This document shows, one piece after another, positions 37,201-49,690 of a stretch of DNA of 64,000 nt. The notes under the pieces are model-generated. The model was given only the letters and a program-made list of their open reading frames with translations, was not told the origin of the DNA and searched no databases. The position numbers and the translations under genes are program-made. The stretch is from Vanilla planifolia (lineage: Eukaryota > Streptophyta > Magnoliopsida > Asparagales > Orchidaceae). Positions within the stretch are counted from its first letter, which is position 1, and each line of letters starts with the position of its first letter. The stretch spans positions 193,501-257,500 of the forward strand of contig JAIUJO010000230.1 in NCBI GenBank assembly GCA_023846275.1, written 5' to 3'.

Positions 37201-40200
37201 AAAAGTTTACAATAAAATTTAATTAGTACATAAATTATATGGTGGATTAAACAGTGTATGGAGAGCTATAAGGCATTAAATAATCTAACAATAAAATATT
37301 CAATGATATAACAAGAAAATTATTGAAAGTAATTTGAAACTTTGTCAATGAAGTTAGTCTAAATAAAACGAACATTAAAAAAAATTTAAATAACAAGTTT
37401 TAAATAATATCCATTTCATTTAACAAAATGTATATCTTTTTACATTTAATAAAATATGTTTCACTAAAACACTTGCTGAGATGTTTAACATTTAAAATAA
37501 GACACAGTAGTGCAAGCAAAGCAAAAAAAATCACCATGGCAAAGCGCAATATTCAAATGTAAATAAAAAGATATTGTATTTATAAATAACAATCCAAAAC
37601 ATGTATGCAAAAAAATGAAGGTATTAAAAAAAAGAATAAAAAATAAAAAACGGAGATGAACTTATAATAAACACACCTAAGGTTTCAAATTCTATTTTTA
37701 AATGTAAAAAAATTAAAAGTTTTTATTATATATTTATTGAGAAATTGTTTATAAAACTTTAAGTATTTTCAATAATCAAGAAAATATTATACTATTTATG
37801 TTTTATTGAATATGTAATATTTTTGTCAAAATAATAACTAAACATACAAAAATAAAATTAATCAAGAAGCAAAGCCAAAAGAAATATGTATAACAAAAAA
37901 TGTAAATATTCCCAATGTTATGAGATCACTTTGTGGAACATTTTGTTTGAAATTTGTCTTGTATTACGAAAATTCTTTTAGATAATTTATGGATAATGAT
38001 TGTATACGAAAATTTTTTATTTATGTTAGATTATTCTTGGTACTTCTATAATGCATCTTTCTAATCTAAACATTTATTATATTTTCTTGTTTAAGAATAT
38101 TTTATTGATAATTTATGATTTGAGGAATTTATCTATGAAGGAATAAATAATAACCTAATTGAAAAAATATTTAAAGTTTTAATATTTATTTCATAAAAGT
38201 TTATATAACAATGTAAAATTTTATATGAAAAATAAATGACAAAAATATTTTTAAGTTAAAAAAAATTATTTATTTATAATATCAAGATAAATATGCTAAC
38301 CTTCTAAACATTTTCATACAAAAATTAAAAATTTAAAAGCATATCATGTTATGCTAATTTCAACTTTTAAATATATTTGCAAATATGTGAAAACGTGAAG
38401 CTACTATTGTGCAATCTATGCAAAAATGATGGAGTTGATGAATTAATAAATAATAAAAATTGTAGCAACAATAAATAACAAAAATTTAATAATTATTTAG
38501 ATATTTATAACCTTTTTTTTTGAAAAGTTATAACAAAGTAATTATTATAATAGCCAACATCGTTGAACATTTGAACTTGAAAAAATTTTGTAAAAATGTA
38601 AAAAATTTTGTCCTAATAATAATCACAAATTATTCAAGTTAAACAAAAATGTATTACAAAAACAAAAAAAAGGTAATACATTAAAGATCATAATATTGTA
38701 TGCAACAAAACAAGCATAGTAATTATTCTTGTTAATTTAACGGAATAGACTATTGTATATAATTGTTCACGATATGCAAAATGTAGCACAATAATTTCTT
38801 AGAGAAATTAAATAATTATGAATTGACAATAATGAAATATAATCTCGAGAAATATATCTGTACACTATAAAATTGAAACATTTGTAGTTATTTTTAAAAC
38901 TAAAATATAAATATTGATATATAGAATCTTTAAATATTCTAAATTTTATGTTGAATAAATAATTTTTTTTTCTTGTTGGATGTCCAACTTCATGCTACTA
39001 ACATATAGAAAATTTGTAATAAAAGACTTTCAAATCAAATATATAACATTAAAAAACTATAAATTATTGCATTAAAAAATATTGTGAACATAAAGGCAAA
39101 CTTCAAATTTTTAATTATATATACCAAATACAAAAATAGTAAAACCGACATTGGATTCATAATATTAAAATTTAAAATCAGATTTTCGTAATACATAAAT
39201 AAAATTTCTTGCCAAAAAACTTTCTAAAAAATATACTAAGAATGAAAAATATATATAGCATAAAATATAAATAAAAAATGAAATAAACGAAAACCTTTAA
39301 TAATTAAATCGTTATGTGGACAAATGCATATCTTCTAACTAGAAAATAATGATAGTGATTGATGATTATTCATCAACTAGTTATGCTACTCTCAAGATGA
39401 TATATTAGAAAAATATAGTATATGGACATCTTTGTCATAAGATAATGTCTCTCATTGTCTTATATAACTTTAAATGATATCGTGATGACAGAATAGAGGA
39501 AAACACATGATTATATTTGTTGGTATTTCTTCATAATATTGAATATATTTCTTATTAATAATCTCAACTCTAAAATAATATTAAAAGAAATTAAACACTA
39601 TCTAAATATGTTTTAAGATAATAATGTCCATTTTTTCATATCTTTCAATCATTAACGAAATGCACTTATTTATATCATTTTTTATTTGAAATGTCATATA
39701 GATAATTTTCTATTAGTATTTATCTTTTTGTTCACGTAACAAAAACTTATTTTTATATTTTAAATATTGAAATTATTTGTTGTAGTGACCTTTCTTATCA
39801 TTTTAAAATTTTTTATATTTTCTACATATAAGAATTTTTTTATGATAATGCTCACTTTATTAATCATTTTAATATTTTGTATTATTAAACATTTTCTATT
39901 TTTAAATCCAAAAATATCTTTTATGATATTTTCTAGAACATAGAACATAGTCACCTAGATTTAGCCTCTATGGAATTTCATAAATAAATTTATTTTTTTT
40001 TCTTAATTGTAATTAGAATTATTTTTTTTTGTTTTAAAATATTTTTATATATATTGTCATATTTTCAATGTTTTGAATGCTATTTCGTGTTTTTTTTCTA
40101 AAAAAGGTATATTTTAATTTAATTCTTTTAAATATTTACTAATAATGAAGTCTAATTTTTTACCTTTTTGTTTTTTAATATTCTATATAATGGAAAGTAA

Positions 40201-41400
40201 TACAATGTCAACACCTTGAACTATTTAGCAAATAATATACCCATTTTTAATGTTAGAAATTTTATGTTAAGAGTTTTCTTTATTTTTATGTTTTGATCTC
40301 TATTTAATTGTCATACAAACTTTTTAAAATACGCTCATAAGACGCACAAAATTTTCTATTTATATCTTTTTTCACAAGAAACTACGCATTGCTTTAATTT
40401 AAATAAAATTTTGCAATTAAGGAATTGATTAATGTTAGAGATTGTTTAAAGTTTTAAAAATTACGTCATTCCTTGAAAAAATGTTCGCATAATAGTGCAA
40501 TAATTGAAAATACAGCATTATATGCTACAAAATGTAATTTAAAAGCATAAATTAATACACTTTGTTTTGTACATTCAAATTTTTTCAATATTATAACCTG
40601 ATCAAACATGATAGCACATTAAACTTTTCAAATAATTGTTAAAAATTATTATTATAGAACTTAAGAATTTAGTGTTTTTAAATAACAGGTTGATATTTTT
40701 AAACTATTATACAGTAAGAATTTAAAAATAATAAACAAGGTAATAAAGATAGATAATATACAAGTATAAAAACACTTAAAAATACAATGATAACAAAAAA
40801 AAATTTAAATTTGATATATAATGCTTGTTGCTAAAAAACATTAAATTAAAAAAGTATAAACATAATATTTCAATAATGATAATAATATTAATGATAAATT
40901 CATGATATTAACTATATAAATTATATAGACAAGATAGTCATAAAAACTTATATCTATAATATCATTTTGATAATGCTCCTATGCATTATGCTGCTATAAT
41001 GACATGATTTAAAACTAATTTTTTAATGCGGCAAACTTTAAATTGTTGATGAATTTTTCTAATTTAAAAAATGTACAACACTAACAATTATTTAAAAATT
41101 GTGAAACATCAATTTGTTTTATGTATGATAGATAAAAATTAAGAAAAAAATGTTCAATGAAATAATTTTTTTTAATGATTGTATTATGAAATGTTCACTA
41201 AAATATGAAAGGCTTCCTTTTTAAAAAATAACTTTAACAAATAATTAACACAATAAAGAACTATAAGTGTCACAAAAAGATTGTTCAAAAAAATAAAACT
41301 TTATGTACAAAATATAACATAATAATTAAATGAAAAAATCCAAGACATTTACCATCTAAGGAAAATGGAATACAAAAATGACAATTTAAAAAGATTAATT
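34300..41400. repeat. AT-rich modules with repeated T-rich to A-rich switches
   Basis: About 7 kb of very AT-rich DNA with no coding motif. The plus strand is T-rich at about 34.83-35.05, 36.42-37.10 and 39.50-40.45 kb, each followed by an A-rich stretch (35.05-36.2, 37.15-39.3 and 40.45-41.4 kb). The T-rich head at 34830-35000 resembles the head of copy B at 60030-60180 ('aaaaacttaa.tttt', then 'tataatt.ttc', then 'ttttga'-type endings). I therefore read these as further diverged or partial members of the same AT-rich family, perhaps in a loose tandem arrangement. The evidence for the two later modules is weaker and mainly compositional. Confidence 0.4.
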
Positions 41401-41999
41401 GTTTGATTCTGTAGTGATATTTCTATAACCCTAGATTATCATATAAATTTAAAAGAAGTAGTATTTCAATGGCTTCAACTTATATATTTTTTAGATTTTA
41501 TGTAAATTGACAGTGCTTTTTGGCTCTACCAAGTTGTCTTGGATCATGTGAACACAACTTCTACGGCTTTGGTTATTTTTTTCAGTCTATTGGAATTTAA
41601 TTTTTTTATATCCACTATTAGAAGAGTCTTATGAACCACATTTTTTGTCATTCAATTAAAATCAAAAAATCAAGGAAGCAATGTATATTTTTCCATTTGA
41701 GGATATATTAAACTTCTTTACATATTTAAGAAACAATTTAAAATTCATAAGTATTATATTTCACTCTATCAAGAAAATCACAGGGAATATTCACTCATTA
41801 CATTGTTATGAATTTTTATCATGTAGATATTGCAGCATATGAGATATGGAAGAACAATAAATTCTCAATAGCTACTGAGTTTGTGTGATTACACTTCCAT
41901 CCTCATATAAGTATTTTGCGAATCTTGATGTTGTGTTTGTTTAATGCCAAGATTCATTACAAATGGGATCCATAAGATCCATTTGGGAGTCCTTATAAG

Positions 42000-42235
42000 C
42001 ACAAAAAGCACATTTGTCTCTAAATTGAAATTCAACTTCCTTAACTTGTTATCAAAAGATAATTAGTTATTTGGGAGCCTCCACATTAATAGAGATATTT
42101 TTGAAGGTTGATAATTATTCCACATTGCTTTTGTGACTTATGAAGAAAGCAATTAATTAACTCTAAGCTTATCCTATCCTAAATTGATAATGAATTTACC
42201 ATCCTTAGTAAGGGTCCAATAATTGTTGCCTTCCT
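42000..42235 (-). pseudogene. LINE zinc-binding domain after RT (zf-RVT type)
   Basis: The minus strand reads NYWTLTKDGKFIINLG, then MWNNYQPSKISLLMWRLPNN, then LSFDNKLRKLNFNLETNVLF. This matches the plant LINE domain 'WxxxxxGxFSVKSAW', 'PPKISxFxWRLLHNRLPT' and 'DDxLRRRGxxLxSxCxxC'. The Trp-Arg-Leu core is intact, but the Cys ligands after 'NLETN' are lost. It follows RT by about 170 bases, as in intact plant LINEs and related reverse transcriptase-like ORFs. Only a few stops are present, so this part decayed less than the RT. Confidence 0.85.
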
Positions 42236-42399
42236 TATCTACTTTGTTCAAAGTCTCACAAAATACAAAATAGTGAGATGATTCTTTATATTTGATTTCA
42301 AGTCACTGAGCAAGCTTCAAGGCATTTTCTATAACAGAACTTACATCTCAAGTTTGTAAAAAAGATAATATTTGAGGTGTAGACCTTTTAAAAAAGGTT

Positions 42400-43455
42400 T
42401 ACAATATATACATCCACAATATTCATTAATTTCCTAACCAGTAATCCATATGTTTCATATGGGAAGCTAATGTTGTTCAAACTAGCCAAATTGTTCTTGC
42501 TCACCAAATCAATAATACCAAAAAGCAAACCATTTTTAACACTTCCTAAAAAACTAATAATATTATTGAGAAGATAAGGTATAATTAGATTAATAAGATG
42601 CTATTTATTAGAGGACATAGCAAACAAGTACTATCTCCCATGAGAGTAATTTCTTTTTGCATGTTCTATTAATCTAGTGTTCGAAGTGAACCATTTATTT
42701 CCTAACTTTGAATAATTTGCTTTTGGGTTATGGGATTGGAAGGTAATATCTTTTCTGAAGAAAGACCTCCTTGTCACTGTTATCCTACTTGTGCTTCTTG
42801 TTTGTACATCTAATAAAGAAGATTCTTTGTACATTAATCTAGAAACTCGATGCACCCTAGAGATTAGAGAAGAATAACTTCGTATTTTTTATTAGGTGTT
42901 TATCACCTCTAAAGAAGAGTGATATTGACAAACAACAAGATTATATTATAAATACTAATGGCTTGATTAATAAGTTAACTATTGAAGTTAAACTTGTTCA
43001 ATACAAGTTTCCCATACGATATATTATTGAGCAGATTCTTAAAGTCTAGCTCAATAATAAAGCTATTAGCTTTGATCTTCTCATTTACATCATGAAGTTG
43101 CTCTTGTGAAAGTATGATTTCTTATATATGTAATATGTTTTTAGTGATTTCCTCGTCCATAGCAAAAGTTGATTGCTCCACTAAGATGATGATCGGTAGG
43201 AAGCTCTATAGGCTAACTACCAGCAACTTCGTCTATTTTTGAGAATTTATACATCCAAATTGTTATAAAGTCTTCAAAAGATGTATTACAATTAGACTTT
43301 AGAAGGAAAATTAAATTAACATGACTTCATTGTTTTAGAGATAGTCTACCTATAGGAAAATCATTGATATCATTATAAATTTCATCTTGAAATATGGACC
43401 AACAATGCTTGTAAAAAAACATTAAACCCATACAATTTGTAGGCGCATAAATAAT
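42400..43455 (-). pseudogene. LINE reverse transcriptase
   Basis: Minus strand, N to C. APTNCMGLMFFYKHCW stands for 'SPGPDGFxxxFFKxxW' (about 43410-43453), then DINDFPIGRLSLKQ for the 'FFxxGxLPxxxN' block. SHVNLIFLLKSNCNTSFEDF stands for 'TxIxLIPKxxxPxxxxDFRPISL', and VEQSTFAMDEEITKNILH for 'xxQSAFVxGRxIxDNILL'. IKANSFIIELDFKNLLNNIS stands for 'xxANxxIKLDxxKAYDRVSW' (motif A; catalytic Asp kept, AYD lost). Near 42840-42870, RVHRVSRLMYKESS fits 'xxxVLSRxLxxx'. The end, ASLNNISFPYETYGLLVRKL (about 42420-42490), matches 'WxxLCxPxxEGGLGxRxL'. The FADD box (motif C) falls in 42631-42855 but is not recognisable. The domain is close to full length, with at least ten stops. Confidence 0.88.
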
Positions 43456-44144
43456 CCATTGAAGAAATTATTTTTTTTTTGTTTTTTCTCATTATTAACT
43501 AGTTCAATTAGTATCATATTTCGTTTTAGTGAGTCTAAGCATCATAAATCAAAGCACCTCTTATTTGTTTCAATAGGGAATAATGAGATATCAAGCAATC
43601 CACAATGTATTTGACAATTAATTCCTTCTCTAAGAACCAACTCCCACTTTGATTTTTTATTCTTTTTATATTGGCTTTCATTTGCTAATTATTGAATGTT
43701 GTGTGGGTGACATTTGTGCTTTTATCAACATTCGTAAGCTACACAGTACTTATCTTTTAACTCTTATCCGTTTGATACATTCATATCCAATAAATCATGT
43801 AGATGTTCAATTTTTAGATGTACTAGTTCTATAGTGACATGGAGCCTTTGAGGATTGGTTACTATACTTCTTACTAATCTCCATTTCTATTATCATTTTG
43901 TGGATAAATTATTATACCCTTGTTTACTACATATTTTTATTTATTTTTATTAGTCCAATAATTTATCTACATTTATAATTTATTTTAAGTTGTTTAAAGA
44001 AAAATTAGAAATGTTTTTGGAGATTTTCTTCTTATATTCAGTATAGATCTTCCCTTCAACCATCTCACAAGTCAAAATTTTCTTGAAAATTGATTTAAAA
44101 AGAGATTACGGCTTAATTTTAAGATTTTTTGCTATCATCCAACT

Positions 44145-44345
44145 CTAGCACCGGTCAGTACCATCAACATTAGTGCTTACTCGTCAGCTTGTCTTAACTC
44201 TCTTCGATCCGCATTAACCCCAGTGCGGACCCAAAGAGTTAATACATTTCTACTGATGCTTCTCACCAAAATTGGAACCCAAAGTGATCCACTGATCCAC
44301 CCATGTCACACCATGTGTGGACCTCACTTTTCTCCATTACTACTT
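44145..44345. repeat. GC-richer block inserted in the LINE
   Basis: About 200 bases with several CpGs ('gcaccggtcag', 'cttcgatccgcatt', 'cagtgcggaccc') sit within the CpG-poor LINE pseudogene, where the region between linker and RT should be. It resembles 31560-31760 in block order. I could not find terminal repeats or a target duplication. Confidence 0.45.
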
Positions 44346-44429
44346 CTCAAAATGCATGTGCCAATTTTGGAACTAATTACAATAATTAATTTTATAGCAT
44401 TTGAAGAAGTTTTTTTGAACAATTTTGGG

Positions 44430-44860
44430 TATTTATTTTGTAATTTCCTTTGGCTTTTAGAATTATAAAATTCCTTATAGAATTCTAGAGAAGTATCCCA
44501 TAGTATTGTTAGATGTTATCTCCATACATCTCCTCCAATATAGTAACCATGGTTCGTTCATCCTAAGCTTTGCTAGTTCTAACCATGATAACTCATTTAT
44601 AACTCTTTCAAGTTATTTGCCTTCTCTATGGCATCGTAGTCATCTTCTTCAATCTTCAAAAATAAATTACCAAATTTACGTTCTACTCCATTCTTTAAGG
44701 TGGGCGTTAGCTCCTTTCAGTGTATAGACTAGGGGCAACATTCCTAAAGTAGAAATGCAAGTGCTTGGTAATGCAAGTGATTTGGAATCTAAGTTCTCTA
44801 TGATTTGATTTAATTGCTGCTCGAGAAATGATCAATTGGTATTACAAGAACTTTTTCATA
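44430..44860 (-). pseudogene. LINE ORF2 linker between endonuclease and RT
   Basis: The minus strand reads KGANAHLKEWSRT ('LKxxLxxWNKxxFG'), then, after stops, WLLYWRRCMEITSNNTMGYF followed by SRIL. This corresponds to 'EExxWxQKSRxxWLKxGDxNTKFFH', the conserved block upstream of RT in plant LINEs. It shows that the endonuclease and RT fragments belong to one ORF2. The expected 'NFI' and 'YYxxLF' regions before RT are disrupted by the block at 44145-44345. Confidence 0.7.
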
Positions 44861-45440
44861 TGTTGAGCCACCAATTTAGGAATGCTTTGAGAAAATCAAG
44901 TTTCATTAGGGATTTGTCCATAAGAATGATGTTTATATTTTTGAACTTTAGCAAATATATTTGACTATACTTTCTATTTACGGAAGGCAAATTAATCTCC
45001 ACCAACAATCTTAAATCCCTCAAAACACCTACTCTACTAATATAGATGTTGTTGGCATACATAAAAAGATAGCACTTCATTTACATACCACCATGTGAAG
45101 ATAGTATTCTTAATTTTCACTTGTTAACATTATAAGTACTATAACAAATACATTTATACTTTGTTGGAAATATTGCTTCATAATAGTGAAAATTTAGTCA
45201 CTTGAAATGGAAGTCCATTTATCTATTACTTGCAAAGCATTCCATCATTTCAATTCACTTAATTTTGCATAATAAGAAAATGTTATTAAGGCATCAATCT
45301 ACTGTATAACTAACAACACCCTTTATGATGAAAAGTAAGACATTACTAATTACATTCTACAATGTCTATATTTTGAGATTCTTGAAAGCTTCTTTTGATC
45401 AACTTTAGGTAAATCACTTTTTTGACATTCCATTTAGTGT
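44860..45440 (-). pseudogene. LINE AP endonuclease-like domain remnant
   Basis: The open part, 44856-45080, reads FMYANNIYISRVGVLRDLRL followed by LVEINLPSVNRKYSQIYL. This resembles the plant LINE endonuclease block 'xVYAxxxxxxRxxLWxxLxxL', 'xxPWxxxGDFNxIL', in which the catalytic GDFN would fall at 'NRKY'. Upstream (about 45370-45440) KLIKRSFQESQNIDIVE resembles the N-terminal 'RRxxIKxxLxxxxPDIVxLQETK', with the catalytic QET region lost. The endonuclease would nick target DNA to prime reverse transcription. The similarity is weaker than in the RT, but the order and spacing agree. Confidence 0.6.
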
Positions 45441-45449
45441 GTTTTCTTA

Positions 45450-48400
45450 TTGACTTGTCACAATTAGCAATTGTGAAGCCATTCAAGTCTATCCTAGAAA
45501 GCTTCAGAGTCTTAGCTTTTTCCTAAAGATCTTTATTCGAGCTTTTGAGATTTTGAATATCTACTCTTTTTTTATGTTACATGTCCTTCCTAAGTTTCCA
45601 ATTAGATCGATATTGTTTACTCTTACTTTACATTTGCTAATATATATTTGTCATACTATCATTGAATACATGATTAATAGTACAATTAGGTTTTTTTGGT
45701 ATGTGTTGATGCTGTGTGATGTAGTGGGGTACTGATATTGTTTTATACATTGATGGCTACCAAAGCTTCAAGTTTCACATTACATATTACTTCACAAATT
45801 GGAAGTGTCTCATCTTCTCAATTTCTTACATAGAAGGGTTTAGAACATTTTTCTTGATTGATGAGTGGGTGCTCTATGTGACAAGTTCTACCTGATATCA
45901 TTTGTAAAAATTGTGCCCTTCAGGAAAAGGAAAAGGAAACTCCTTTGTTTGAGCTTCAACACCTTTTTTAAGATTCAGTGCTAATAAAGGAAAATTAAAA
46001 CAATGTTTAGTTTAGCATTGCTTTTCTATTGGCATTTCTTTGCTATTAGCATTGTAAACACTGGAATAATCAAGCTCTAGAGCAATATTTGTCACTTAAC
46101 TAGTGGTACAAACTATAATAAGCATTTAAACATTAGCCTACATAGAGTAAGAATAAAGAAAACGAGATGATAAGCATGAGAAACCAAGAAATGCAACCCA
46201 CATTAGAAAGCTATTCAAGGAAACTTTGGTCAAGAAGGAACCAAGAACATCATAGGGTTGAAAGGAAAAATTAAGTGCAAGGAAATGACATAATAAAAGT
46301 GAATCAATGATGTAAAAGAAACAACAAAGTGAAAGAAACCATTATGCAACATGCACAAGAAGGAAAAATAGTAGTGTTATAGATAAACTTGTACACGATC
46401 CCATTGCTTAAGCTTCACACACTTCCTCGTAATATTGAAGCCTAGACGATTCAGCATGTTGGAGTTCGCATTGTAATTAACCTTAATCCTCAACATGGCA
46501 TAATGGAAAAAGTGGAATGTTGCACATGTAAGGACCATTTTTTTGAAATGGTATGCCTCCCCTTCTATAAACTACCTATATTGAGAAAAAAAGAAGTTAA
46601 AAATGTAAAATTGATGTAATTAGCTCTTACAAAAAATCAGTTTGAAAATATACCTTTTTAGTTTAAAAAATCTATTTTCTAAGAGGTAGTTACCAAAGCT
46701 TTGGTCAAAGTTTTTGAAAAATTGCTTTCTAAAAAGTTATTGTTTTGTCCAAAAGATTCCAAGGTCAAAACAATTCTAAAACTATCTTCGTAAAAAATTG
46801 CATTTTCATTTTTTTATTAGCTTGGCACACATGGGTCATCGAAATCAATTTGTATTGGGGTTTTGTGGATCAATTATGTGAATTGGCATAACATCCAATG
46901 TGTTGCAAGTAAAATTCAATATGTGTGACGTGGATCTAGCCATCAGATCATTGCAGTCTCGATGATGTCTTGGTCAAACTCAAATCTGTTTGACGTGGAT
47001 CTTCTTAGTTGTAAGCTTTTGATGTTGGCAAGAGTTTTAAAATTTTTAGATGTCATAAAATTAATTTAATGAAGGAATATTAGTTTTTGATCACATTAAG
47101 AAATGTTATGTTGCATGAATTCCAAAAGTTTTTGTTCAACTCTACTTATAAAACTTTAGAATAGTTTTTCTTTCGTAGAATTAATTTAATCCCTTCTAAT
47201 TGTTTATTTAATATTAAACATTCATAGATAGGCTTAGAACTAACTTAAGAACATCTACTAGCTTTGCAAATTTATTGTTTATTGAAATGGTCAAATTTAC
47301 TAGTGATTAATAATTTCAAGTGAGCTAGATATACTTTATGTTAGGAATAGTGTCTATATGCATTATCTTGTTTATGTGCATTTATCAATGACTTTCAACA
47401 CATATATAACATTTTACTATCAATTGTTTTGTGGTGTAGGTTTGCAGAATTATTTGAACAAATGTTTCTTTATTCTACACAAGGTTTAAAGACATATGTT
47501 AGATGCACCCTAAATTTATGCTTTCTTAACAAATACTAGAAGTACCATAGATCTTTGTGTGTTGTTATAAATTTTCTTTAGTAAATGCATGCTACTGTTA
47601 CACTAGTTGGATTTTTAAATCATTTAAAAACCATTTTATGAGTGATGTGGGAAAACATTCAAATGATGACTTTTGACATATTTTTAAAAACATGATGCAT
47701 GCAAATTGCATCATATAAGATAAATTTTGGAAAATATCTACACAAAGTTTTCCCCAAATTGTTCCTGCTTTTTGACATTGTGAAGGATCTTTCTTTCTTT
47801 CAAGCCTCCATCATTGCTTCTAACTTCAAGTTGCAGTTCTTTTGCAAATTGAAAGTTTGTGTTGGTATCATGAATGATCATGATGTATTGTTGAGTAGTC
47901 GCTTTGAGCACACTTATGGCTTCAATTATGAATTTGAATTAGCTTGATTTGAGGTTCATTTGGAATTCATTTTAATTATATTGAGTTAATCTCTAATCCA
48001 TTAAAGTGTTGTCTATCTATCACATAGCTTTAGTATAATATATTAACAAGACAAACTTGTTAGTAGCTTACTTCATTAATATTTTTATCAACTAAACTTA
48101 AACTTAAGTCATGAGGCTTAGGAGGCCTATAACATAGGTATTATGTGATCCTATATGAAAAACATATTAAATATTAAAAGAATAAAACAATTATTATAAA
48201 ATAATTTAGAATTTTCTTAAACTAGTAAAAATATTTATTGTACACTAATTTTTTGTATATAGGCATGGAACATATATAAATTTTCTTTTTATCAAAGAGT
48301 TATCCAATTATTAGAAGTGTCATAAAATGGTTATTGCAAGAAAACATATAAACTTTTAAAAAATATATATTTTTTGCAAGTATTTAATAATGATATATGT

Positions 48401-49690
48401 GTGATAAGCATTAAAAATTTTAAAATCATAGGAAAAGGAGATCTCATTAATATAAAATGTTATTTATAATAAATATTTTGAAAACATTTCTTGATAATAC
48501 ATGCTAAAAAAATTCTCATTGCAAAAATCATTAAAGATTTGATAAACATAAAAAAGTCATTAAGAAAATGGTACACCTAAAATGATAAAGATTGAATGCA
48601 AAACATGTTTTAAAAAATATTCTCAATATGAAAGTGAAGAGCAATTTGTAAAATAAAAAGATAATTGTGAATCTATTTAAAAATTTGGAATATTTAAAAG
48701 TAAGTCCATAAAAATTTAATAAACAATGTCAGCATGTAATATTTGTTTGCACCATGAAATCATGTTCAATAAGGCTCATGGTTGAGATTGAAAAGGCCTT
48801 TTAACTTTGTTGGCTAAGTTTTGCTCTTCTCCATGAAGTGTCACTTTTAGTTTAAGGTGTTCATCTGAATTGGTGGAACTAAATTGTAGTTTTATTCAAT
48901 GGATTCGTATCATTACCTAAAAAGTACCTTAATGTAATTAGAATATGGATATTAATAGTTGGCTGGTGTTCCTTAGTCATGAAGTTAATTTTGAGCATGG
49001 TCACCCTCACAAAGAAGGGAGTAAGCTTGTCTTCCATTACATTCCTTTTTATTCAAAGTTTTTTTCTATATACTTACCTAAAAGAGTTCTCTATGATCAT
49101 AAGCAATATGTTATCAAACTCAATTTCTTTATGCACCACTATGTGTGTATTGATCTTAAATTGGGTGATCTTTTATTATTCCTTTTCTTCCTTAGCTTAG
49201 AACATTTTTAGTATAAGCAAAGATGCATTATAAGTTTAGGTAAGGCCCATATAAGTATTTTTCTTGGTTATTTAAAAATTGAAGTTTATATTATATGATA
49301 ATAGTCATGTATAAAGCTAAAATGTTTAGAAATGTTTTAAAGTTTGCATAAATTATTTATGTAGTAGCATCTTTGCCATTTTTCTTTTAGTATTAAGATA
49401 ATTTTTATGATAAATTTAGCAGAATTTGTGTATTAAAAATACAAAATTTTAATTTTCACCTTTAATATCATCATTGTAATTGTTGAGCTCTATTTTGGAT
49501 ATACGCTAAAATAGTGGAGGGCATATTCTACACTTCCTTTCCTTAATTTTTTTTTCTTTTATTATTCTTTTTATTTATGAAATTAGAGCTAAATTAGATT
49601 TGAACTATAAAATTCATATCATATGTACCTTCACTATGAATTTTTATCTTATGAAAGCATATTTTGTGTTATTCAAATGAACATGATGAT
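45450..49690. other. Unassigned repeat-like DNA
   Basis: No recognisable protein motif on either strand. Parts look LTR-like. 46870-47010 has 'gacgtggatctagccatcagatc'-type text, like the LTRs of copia element 2 and other SIRE-like LTRs. 47500-47515 has 'gatgcaccctaaat', which also occurs in both element 2 LTRs. The sequence is moderately AT-rich to 48000, then more AT-rich to 48750. Open frames at 47699-47947 and 48945-49211 show no family motifs. Confidence 0.35.

Larger units (their letters stand above)
41900..45450 (-). mobile_element. L1-type LINE, degenerate ORF2
   Basis: A minus-strand non-LTR retrotransposon pseudogene covering most of ORF2 in the expected order: endonuclease (about 45440-44860), linker (44860-44430), RT (43455-42400) and zinc-binding domain (42235-42000). 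No ORF1 or poly-A tail was identified. A CpG-retaining block at 44145-44345 interrupts the region between linker and RT. Many stops and several frameshifts. ORF2 proteins of this type nick the target and reverse-transcribe the LINE RNA at the nick. The assignment rests on four independent collinear blocks. Confidence 0.85.

Noticed and set aside
46560..47640. Definite third LTR of the copia element 2 family
   Set aside because: Only short shared phrases ('gatgcaccctaa', 'gatctagccatc') were found, not a collinear match, so it is left as unassigned.
48945..49211. Two overlapping plus-strand frames as a gene
   Set aside because: Two frames open over the same bases point to low stop density rather than coding; no motif.
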